This document shows positions 1 to 4,332 of a stretch of 7,794 bases of DNA, in pieces (the stretch's first letter is position 1; every line of letters starts with the position of its first letter). A program made the translations under genes and the position numbers. Source of the DNA: Pseudomonadota bacterium (lineage in GTDB: Bacteria > Pseudomonadota > Gammaproteobacteria > Acidithiobacillales > Acidithiobacillaceae); the NCBI GenBank assembly GCA_021840785.1, contig JAKBXD010000090.1, positions 1 to 7,794 of the forward strand. The letters run 5' to 3'. A model generated the notes under the pieces. The model was not told the origin of the DNA and searched no databases. It saw only the letters and a list, made by a program, of their open reading frames with translations.

Positions 1-291
1 ACCTTGCGTATTCAGGACTGGGCCGGCAACCAGATATTTGCCATCCGCAGTGGCAAAGGCAATAGTCGGACGTCCTTCCAGAGTCACTTCGATCCCGGTT
101 AATCCCCCGGGGCCGGGGAACACCTTCTCAGCCTTGGCCTGCCCATGGGTCACGGATTCCAGCAAGCTTTCCGCGGCGCCAAGGCTGACTTCCGTTCCCA
201 TGTGGGGCATTGCAAAACGGTCCACGACAGCGCCGGTAAGGCCGCCGATGATAAAAAGGGCCACGGCCAACGCAATGGATTTTTTCTCCAT
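1..291 (-). CDS. DsbC/DsbG-like periplasmic thiol:disulfide protein, N-terminal part (cut by window edge)
   Basis: The first 97 codons of a gene that continues past the left edge. It begins with a charged MEKK and a hydrophobic stretch (about residues 5-24) that is a signal peptide or an uncleaved membrane anchor; no clear signal peptidase site is visible. Residues about 57-97 (from VFPGPGGLTG to ATADGKYLVAGPVLNTQG) resemble the N-terminal dimerisation domain of DsbC/DsbG, where a G-[ML]-x-x pattern is followed by a 'TxDGKxxxxGP(M/V)xxxxG' strand pair. The known role of that family is disulfide isomerisation or reduction in the periplasm. The thioredoxin-fold domain with the CxxC site would lie outside the window, so activity cannot be judged. 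The ATG at 291 is preceded by AAGGA at 303-307, 11 bases upstream. The gene follows lexA and a small ORF on the same strand and may be co-transcribed with them. Family call is fairly confident; DsbC versus DsbG is not decidable. Confidence 0.72.
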   Translation of the reverse strand, partial: MEKKSIALAVALFIIGGLTGAVVDRFAMPHMGTEVSLGAAESLLESVTHGQAKAEKVFPGPGGLTGIEVTLEGRPTIAFATADGKYLVAGPVLNTQG

Positions 292-305
292 GAATGGATA
301 CGTCC

Positions 306-500
306 TTATATTTTGGTGAGGTGTAATGACGAATGACGATATGCTGAGATTCTAAACCTGTGCCCATAGTAAAAGCCAGACGACCACCATCCATTAAAGT
401 CGCCCTGAATCACTAGGGACCCCATACCCAGACATTGGTTCCCATCAGAAAACATGCCACCAGAGCATGCTTGCCGACTACCATGCGCAGATGAATTCAT
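306..500 (-). CDS. Doubtful 64-aa ORF coupled to the lexA stop codon
   Basis: Not recognised. The ATG at 500-498 overlaps the TGA stop of lexA (ATGA), and a near-perfect Shine-Dalgarno GGAGGT sits 5 bases upstream inside lexA. The stop TAA (308-306) overlaps the AAGGA ribosome site of the downstream Dsb-like gene, whose start is 14 bases further on. This geometry is what a real operon gene would show. Against it, the predicted peptide is rich in Ser and Gly with no hydrophobic core, signal or known motif, and its codons (AGA, AGG, CTA, ATA and many A/T third positions) differ from the GC-ending codons of the neighbours. It could be a small or leader-type peptide, a decayed gene remnant, or chance. 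The stretch from 292 to 496 holds nothing else I can recognise: no clear promoter and no terminator. Confidence 0.3.
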   Translation of the reverse strand: MNSSAHGSRQACSGGMFSDGNQCLGMGSLVIQGDFNGWWSSGFYYGHRFRISAYRHSSLHLTKI

Positions 501-1117
501 AGCTTACCTCCGATGCGCAAGAGTCCGACCACAATACCCTCGATCCTCAGGTTGTCACGCTGCAAATCTACCGAAATGGGCAAAAATTCGGGGTTTTCCG
601 GCAGCAGCCAGACCTGATCACCATCCCGCTTCCAGCGTTTGACCGTCACCTCACCATTGACCCGCGCGACCACCATCTGGCCATCCTGAAGCGTAAGTGC
701 CGCCTCGTGACGAACGGCGAGAATATCGCCATCGAGAACACCCGCGTCACGCATACTCATCCCCTGCACCCGCAACAGATAATCAGCCCCTGGCGAAAAA
801 AGCCGGGGGTCGACGGGCAACGCCCCCTCCCGGAACTCTTCAGCCAGCATGGGTTGTCCGGCCGCCACTCGCCCGATCAATGGTAAGCCGATCTCCTCTT
901 CCGCGCTCGCACAGAGGCGGATACCCCTGGCGGTACCACCCTGCAGCAAAATATAGCCCTTGCGCGCCAGCACCCGCAGATGACTCTCGGCGGCATTGGG
1001 CGAACGGAAGGCAAAAGCGCGCATCAACTCAGCACGGGTGGGCGGCAGATTGTCTTCTGCCATGCGGGCACGAATCCAGGCGAGAATCTCGGCCTGTCGG
1101 AGGGTGAGTTCGTCCAT
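497..1117 (-). CDS. lexA: LexA SOS repressor
   Basis: LexA (206 aa; E. coli LexA is 202) represses SOS DNA-damage genes and inactivates itself by RecA-stimulated autocleavage. The N-terminal winged helix-turn-helix (about residues 1-69) carries the family's PPTRAE and recognition-helix FRSPNAAE motifs. The S24 peptidase domain follows: the Ala86-Gly87 cleavage site in GRVAAGQP, catalytic Ser121 in GMSM and Lys160 in EVTVKRW, matching Ala84-Gly85, Ser119 and Lys156 of E. coli. Near identity of the recognition helix to that of E. coli suggests the CTGT-N8-ACAG operator class. I chose the ATG at 1117 (MDELTLRQ) over an in-frame start at 1153 because AGGAG (1125-1129) sits 7 bases before it and the protein then begins like other LexA proteins. 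A LexA-box candidate lies 43 bases upstream, consistent with autoregulation. All catalytic residues are present. Confidence 0.97.
   Translation of the reverse strand: MDELTLRQAEILAWIRARMAEDNLPPTRAELMRAFAFRSPNAAESHLRVLARKGYILLQGGTARGIRLCASAEEEIGLPLIGRVAAGQPMLAEEFREGALPVDPRLFSPGADYLLRVQGMSMRDAGVLDGDILAVRHEAALTLQDGQMVVARVNGEVTVKRWKRDGDQVWLLPENPEFLPISVDLQRDNLRIEGIVVGLLRIGGKL
506..511 (-). promoter_or_regulatory. Strong Shine-Dalgarno GGAGGT inside the 3' end of lexA
   Basis: GGAGGT lies within the last codons of lexA (encoding the Gly-Gly-Lys region) and is 5 bases from the ATG that overlaps the lexA stop. It is the main evidence for translation of the small coupled ORF. It may be fortuitous, because Gly-Gly codons easily produce GGAGGT. 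Confidence 0.35.
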
Positions 1118-1160
1118 GCAGCATCTCCTGAGGACCGGCGAATAGTAAACCATATAACGG

Positions 1161-1176
1161 CTATATTTTTATACAG
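1161..1176 (-). promoter_or_regulatory. Candidate LexA box (SOS operator) of lexA
   Basis: Read on the minus strand, CTGTATAAAAATATAG matches the E. coli-type CTGT-N8-ACAG operator with one mismatch (ATAG for ACAG) and has the usual AT-rich centre. It lies 43 bases upstream of the lexA start, where an autoregulatory operator is expected. The recognition helix of the encoded LexA is of the E. coli type, which supports this consensus. No second box is evident close by. Confidence 0.6.
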
Positions 1177-1194
1177 TTTCGCTACGGAATGCAA
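1166..1194 (-). promoter_or_regulatory. Weak candidate sigma-70 promoter of lexA
   Basis: On the minus strand TTGCAT (1194-1189) could be the -35 element. The -10 would be TATAAA at 15 bases or TAAAAA at 17 bases, both inside the candidate LexA box, so LexA binding would block it. Neither spacing with hexamer is ideal, so the exact elements are uncertain. Confidence 0.3.
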
Positions 1195-1275
1195 GTAGGG
1201 TGATTCAGGACCGTGCCCCCCCTCAGTTTTGTCTGCGGCTTGGCCGTTAAGCGCGTTCATAGCCATCCGCAAAAA

Positions 1276-1306
1276 GTGGACTGTCCACGTTTTATGAATC
1301 GGACAG
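1276..1306. promoter_or_regulatory. Palindromic operator candidate with a third half-site
   Basis: GTGGACTGTCCAC (1276-1288) is a perfect 13-base inverted repeat around a central T. A further GGACAG at 1301-1306 is the inverted copy of CTGTCC at 1281-1286, so the GGAC(A/T)G motif occurs three times in 31 bases. A perfect TATAAT (1327-1332) follows 20 bases later without a recognisable -35, as seen at activator-dependent promoters. This looks like a transcription factor site in the divergent region between lexA and the DUF2147 gene; which factor, and which gene it serves, cannot be told. The arms do not fit the LexA spacing (CTGT-N8-ACAG). Confidence 0.4.
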
Positions 1307-1366
1307 AACTTATAAATAGCACAGAGTATAATGAATAAGTTATATCTCTCCATCCAATCCGTTTGC

Positions 1367-1422
1367 TTGACAGCCCCCACTTTGTTAAAATTTTGCAACA
1401 ACCATGTGCAGCGGAATATATA
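1367..1422 (+). promoter_or_regulatory. Possible promoter region of the DUF2147 gene
   Basis: Several partial elements point toward the plus-strand gene. A perfect TTGACA at 1367-1372 has a TAAAAT at 1386-1391, but the spacing of 13 is too short. TTGCAA (1393-1398) and TATATA (1417-1422) are 18 apart and would give a very short leader. An imperfect inverted repeat with arms TTGTT (1382-1386) and AACAA (1397-1401) lies between them. The true start site is not resolved. The rest of the 1118-1441 intergenic stretch, apart from the LexA box and the palindrome, shows nothing I can name; 1200-1275 in particular looks empty. Confidence 0.25.
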
Positions 1423-1441
1423 AGGCTGAAAGATTGACAAA

Positions 1442-1882
1442 ATGAAATCTCTTTTAACTGCTTACTACATCATCGGACTATTTCTGGGGAGCACCAGCAT
1501 CGCTTTCGCAAGCACGCACGGTCGGGGTATTGTTGGCCTGTGGCGAACCGCGGGTGGCAACGCTTATATCCGTATTTATGAGAAAAATGGTGCGCTATTC
1601 GGGCAAAGCGTCGGGCACTTGCAAGACACTGTGCAGCAGGCCCGCGCCAAGGGCCAGCCGCAAATTCTGGCCGACTTCGTACCAAAGCGTCCGGGGGAAT
1701 GGTCACATGGTCGCATTTACGATCCGAACAGCAACACTTATTTTCATGGCACGCTGACGGCCCTAGATCCCCATGAACTTAAGGTATACGGCTATATCGG
1801 CTTTTCATGGCTCGGTGGTAACACTATCTGGACCCGGGTTTCGACCAAGTTGAATCATCAACATGGAGATTCGCACTTATAG
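1442..1882 (+). CDS. Exported DUF2147 family protein
   Basis: A 146-aa protein with a Sec-type signal peptide: MKS, a hydrophobic core at residues 4-22 and a likely cleavage after SIAFA (residue 23). The mature part is one DUF2147 domain, about residues 28-134, recognised by GLWRT (32-36), the 'VEIY'-like strand IRIYEKNG, FVPKRPGEWSHGRIYDP (79-95), the LDPHELKVYGYIG strand pair and the closing GNTIWTRV (126-133). The family is a small beta-rich exported domain of unknown function; no catalytic residues are known to me and none are claimed. There is no cysteine, although many relatives carry some. Ribosome binding is weak: GAAAGA at 8 bases is the best match near the ATG at 1442. It is the only plus-strand gene, diverges from lexA and converges on ppiD with 22 bases between the stop codons, so the two transcripts may overlap. 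Confidence 0.8.
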   Translation: MKSLLTAYYIIGLFLGSTSIAFASTHGRGIVGLWRTAGGNAYIRIYEKNGALFGQSVGHLQDTVQQARAKGQPQILADFVPKRPGEWSHGRIYDPNSNTYFHGTLTALDPHELKVYGYIGFSWLGGNTIWTRVSTKLNHQHGDSHL

Positions 1883-1904
1883 CAAATTTCCAGGCGGTCA
1901 TTGA

Positions 1905-3473
1905 TCAGTGAGCGATCTGGGCCAACTGCGCGTCATTGATTTCCACTTTAGCATGCTCCCGCAAGTCCTTCAGATAAGCTATCGACAGTAAACGACTTCT
2001 TTGTTCCTCCAGAGACGTGCGAATTTGCGCCGCCACTTTGGGGTTTATCGCCGCTGCCGAGGGGGCAGTCACATGGGTGATCGCAAGAATCTGGTAGCCT
2101 GACGGCGTCTTCACCATATCCATAGAAGGGATTCCGTCCACTGGTGCGGGTGTTGTGAAAGCAGCCGCTAGCGCTGCATTATCCAGCCCCTGTCCATTAC
2201 GCCGGGTTATATCGAGATAAGTGTGCAGCGGATGGGCACCGCCATCTGTCAGCACATTCATGTCTTTTGCTTGCCGCGCTGCCGCCAATAGCGCTTGCGC
2301 CTTGTTTTTAGCAAGCTTTTTCGCCTTCGCAGAGCTTAGCTTCGCAGTAATGCTTCTCACAACAGCGCTCAAGGGTTGCGTGCTACCCGGCGTATAATGG
2401 AGCAAATGCACAGCCAGTAAATCACCATTCGCCAATCTGAGCGCTGTGCTATTTTTACCGGCAAGCACAGCCTTACTGAAGGCAAGGTCGAGTGCTCTGG
2501 CGTCCGCAAAAGGCCCCTGAGCGAGCACCCTTCCAGCCGTGAGCATACCACTCTCTTGAATCTTCAGATTATAGGCCTTGGCAACCGCAGCCAAACCGTC
2601 AGGGCTACTAAACAGGAGATCCTTAAAATTTTCCACTTGAGCCTGGAAGGCGTTTTCCGCCTGGCTATTAAAAGATGCCGCACTCTGCTCGGCCGCCACC
2701 GCGGAAACATTGCTGGCGGGGTTCGTCGGCGACAATCGCTTGCCGACAAAATCTTTAGGCCCCAGCACGACATATTGTACTTGCAACTGCGCGGGTAACT
2801 GGAACTGATCGACGTTGGCATGATAGTAAGCGGCCACCTTGGCACTGGTTGGTTTGGCTGCCGCCGCGAAGTCAGCGTCCCGGATATCTACCGCACTAAC
2901 ATCGCGGTACTCCTGAGACCAGGCCCAAACCCTGGTTGCCTCAGCATTCGAGGCCGTAGCAATGGCCTGGGGGATAACTTGCAACTGCTCCATACGCATA
3001 CTCGCGCGCAGCATGCCTTCAAACTGTGCTGGTGTCATTCCGTTAGCCGCCAGCAATTTCTGATAATGACTTTTAGAAAAGACACCCTTTTCTTGAAAGG
3101 CCGGAATGGATTCAATTTTTTTCGCCAACGCGGTATCGGGCACCCGCAACCCCAGGCGCCGCGCCTCCGCACCTAAAAGCATATTGTTGATCAAACCATC
3201 AAGCACATCCAACCCAAAGCTTTTATCCTCCACCATCTTCGCTGCGGTTGCTGCACCAAAAACATGATTATAACGTGCCTGAACATCCTTCATACGTTTC
3301 TGAAATACGGTATCGCTGATCTTCTGGCCGTCCACCGTCGCTACGGTCGATGAACTTGAGTTCCCCGAGAATAAATAACCGCTTACGCCCCAGAGCACGA
3401 AAGATAATGCGATTAAGATCATGAGTATTTTGGCTACCCAAGACTGACCGAAATTCCGAAATGTATCCATCAT
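1905..3473 (-). CDS. ppiD: PpiD-like periplasmic chaperone lacking the parvulin domain
   Basis: PpiD is anchored in the inner membrane and helps proteins emerging from the SecYEG translocon to fold. This 522-aa protein has the family's start (MDTFRNFGQSW), one membrane helix (about residues 14-34) and a SurA_N-like chaperone region (about 42-200, from VATVDGQKIS to the YYHANVDQF repeat at 216-224). After QVQYVVLGPKDF (about 231-242) the usual parvulin domain should follow; instead a linker of roughly 30 residues leads straight to the helix and C-terminal region (VENFKDLLFSSPDGLAAVAKAY, about 280-301, onward). No GGDLGW- or SHILI-type parvulin motif is seen. E. coli PpiD has 623 residues, about 100 more, which equals the missing domain. 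The frame is intact. I chose the ATG at 3473 because GGAGA (3481-3485) is 7 bases upstream; a GTG at 3479 is too close to it. Only a poor promoter match (TTGACG at 3581-3586) is visible in the 3474-3600 gap. Confidence 0.88.
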   Translation of the reverse strand: MMDTFRNFGQSWVAKILMILIALSFVLWGVSGYLFSGNSSSSTVATVDGQKISDTVFQKRMKDVQARYNHVFGAATAAKMVEDKSFGLDVLDGLINNMLLGAEARRLGLRVPDTALAKKIESIPAFQEKGVFSKSHYQKLLAANGMTPAQFEGMLRASMRMEQLQVIPQAIATASNAEATRVWAWSQEYRDVSAVDIRDADFAAAAKPTSAKVAAYYHANVDQFQLPAQLQVQYVVLGPKDFVGKRLSPTNPASNVSAVAAEQSAASFNSQAENAFQAQVENFKDLLFSSPDGLAAVAKAYNLKIQESGMLTAGRVLAQGPFADARALDLAFSKAVLAGKNSTALRLANGDLLAVHLLHYTPGSTQPLSAVVRSITAKLSSAKAKKLAKNKAQALLAAARQAKDMNVLTDGGAHPLHTYLDITRRNGQGLDNAALAAAFTTPAPVDGIPSMDMVKTPSGYQILAITHVTAPSAAAINPKVAAQIRTSLEEQRSRLLSIAYLKDLREHAKVEINDAQLAQIAH

Positions 3474-3602
3474 AAGCACATCTCCACAAAGCTATAGTAC
3501 CAAGGTAAAGCTGCCTGTATTTAGCGCTCCACCATCAAGAAACTTCTCTAAAACCCATAAATGGCCACCCCAGTGTCGCACGTCAATACAAAAAACAGAC
3601 AC

Positions 3603-3631
3603 AAAAAAAGGCGCCCCACAAGGGTCGCCTT
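3603..3631 (-). terminator. Intrinsic terminator after tRNA-Asp
   Basis: On the minus strand AAGGCG-A-CCC, a TTGT loop and GGG-G-CGCCTT form a stem of nine pairs with one A/G mismatch, followed at once by a run of seven T. It begins 8 bases after the CCA end of tRNA-Asp and so ends the hupB-tRNA transcript before ppiD. Confidence 0.88.
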
Positions 3632-3639
3632 ACTCGCAT

Positions 3640-3716
3640 TGGCGGGGCGGACGGGGCTCGAACCCGCGACCTCCGGCGTGACAGGCCGGCATTCTAACCA
3701 ACTGAACTACCACCCC
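3640..3716 (-). tRNA. tRNA-Asp (anticodon GUC)
   Basis: A 77-base cloverleaf with an encoded CCA end. The acceptor arms are GGGGTGG (3716-3710) and CCGCCCC with discriminator G. The D-arm TAGTTCAGTTGGTTAGA, the anticodon stem-loop GCCTGTCACGC with GTC at 3682-3680, and the T-arm GCGGGTTCGAGCCCCGT all match bacterial tRNA-Asp closely. It lies 10 bases downstream of tRNA-Val and is followed by an intrinsic terminator. It decodes GAC and GAU. Confidence 0.97.
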
Positions 3717-3726
3717 AATAAAATTG

Positions 3727-3802
3727 TGGTGGGCGGTGAGGGGCTCGAACCCCCGACATTCGGCGTGTAAAGCCGACGCTCTACCAACTGAGCTAACCGC
3801 CC
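3727..3802 (-). tRNA. tRNA-Val (anticodon UAC)
   Basis: A 76-base cloverleaf with an encoded CCA end. The acceptor is GGGCGGT pairing with ACCGCCC-like 3' strand before A-CCA. The D-arm is TTAGCTCAGTTGGTAGAGC, the anticodon loop TTTACAC carries TAC at 3769-3767, and the T-arm is GGGGGTTCGAGCCCC. Its 5' end is just 12 bases after the hupB stop codon, leaving no room for a separate promoter or terminator, so it is probably cut out of the hupB transcript by RNase P and other RNases. Confidence 0.97.
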
Positions 3803-3814
3803 AAACCAGACGCG

Positions 3815-4087
3815 CTAGTTTACTGCATCACGCAGTGCTTTACCAGCCTTAAATTTAGGCGTGCGACTTGCGGCGATCATGATTTCTGCACCAGTGGCGG
3901 GATTACGACCTTTGCGTGCCTCACGGCTGGAAACAAGGAAGGAACCGAAACCGACCAGAGTCACCTGATTACCAGCCTTCAACGCCTCTGTAATTACCTT
4001 GACTGCCGCATCCAGTGTATGGCCAGCGGCAGCACGAGTCACGCCGGCTTCTTCTGCAATCTTCTCGATCAACTCCGACTTATTCAT
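3815..4087 (-). CDS. hupB: DNA-binding protein HU
   Basis: A 90-aa HU-family nucleoid protein of the standard length. It acts as a dimer, bends DNA without strong sequence preference and compacts the nucleoid. The helical N-terminal half ([19 protein letters not shown]) is followed by the GFGSF turn (46-50), the DNA-embracing arm with [10 protein letters not shown] (60-69, including the intercalating Pro63), and the closing [14 protein letters not shown]. The ATG at 4087 has AGGAG 8 bases upstream. HU rather than IHF is supported by the arm and by the position next to lon. A strong sigma-70 promoter lies about 65 bases upstream. Two tRNA genes follow at once and appear to share its transcript. 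Whether this is the only HU gene of the genome cannot be seen here, so the hupB symbol rests on position. Confidence 0.95.
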   Translation of the reverse strand: MNKSELIEKIAEEAGVTRAAAGHTLDAAVKVITEALKAGNQVTLVGFGSFLVSSREARKGRNPATGAEIMIAASRTPKFKAGKALRDAVN

Positions 4088-4153
4088 ATTTCTTTCTCCT
4101 GTTATGGACTCGGTTACTTAGGTATAACTGCGCATCAACTCTATCCAGAAAAC

Positions 4154-4183
4154 GTTATAGCAGGGTAAAAAAAGACTTGTCAA
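4154..4183 (-). promoter_or_regulatory. Strong sigma-70 promoter of hupB (and the tRNAs)
   Basis: On the minus strand a perfect -35 TTGACA (4183-4178) and a -10 TATAAC (4159-4154, five of six) are separated by 18 bases. The start of transcription would fall near 4147, giving a leader of about 60 bases to hupB. No other promoter is apparent before the two tRNAs, so it probably drives them too. The remaining 4184-4332 stretch up to the lon stop holds only the small hairpin listed separately. Confidence 0.75.
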
Positions 4184-4312
4184 GAAAGTACATAAAACAG
4201 CCGGAACCGCAACCCAAGACCGACCTTCGCCAATGAATCATCCTTGTCGAGAATGCACGACATAAATACCGCTCTATTCTATGCCTCTCCAAAGTAACCA
4301 AACTTTTTTGAG

Positions 4313-4328
4313 GCGGCTTTCACGCCGC
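4313..4328 (-). other. Small GC hairpin just after lon, no U-tract
   Basis: Arms GCGGC (4313-4317) and GCCGC (4324-4328) enclose a 6-base loop, 5 bases beyond the lon stop codon. On the minus strand it is followed by CCTC and a run of A, not T, so it is not a classical intrinsic terminator. It could mark the 3' end of the lon mRNA or be chance. Confidence 0.25.
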
Positions 4329-4332
4329 ATCC

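Noticed and set aside
128..394. 88-codon minus-strand frame overlapping the dsb-like gene
   Set aside because: It conflicts with the better supported dsb-like frame, and the peptide has no features of its own.
697..1107. 136-codon plus-strand frame antisense to lexA
   Set aside because: An Arg/Pro-rich shadow of the strongly conserved lexA gene.
1276..1306. Second LexA box in the intergenic region
   Set aside because: CTGTCC and GGACAG are separated by 14 bases, so the CTGT to ACAG spacing is 18 instead of 8; it does not fit the LexA operator.
1024..1440. 138-codon minus-strand frame running from the intergenic region into lexA
   Set aside because: It overlaps lexA in another frame, has no ribosome site that convinces, and its peptide resembles no family I know.
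3557..3586. Sigma-70 promoter of ppiD
   Set aside because: TTGACG is a fair -35, but every hexamer 16-19 bases downstream matches TATAAT at only about three positions.
3561..3770. Plus-strand open frame with GRTGLEPATSGV-like peptide
   Set aside because: It is the reverse complement of the tRNA-Asp and tRNA-Val genes. Such peptides are a familiar false annotation over antisense tRNA genes.
4313..4328. Rho-independent terminator of lon
   Set aside because: The stem is only 5 pairs and is not followed by a T-run on the minus strand, so I kept it only as an unassigned hairpin.
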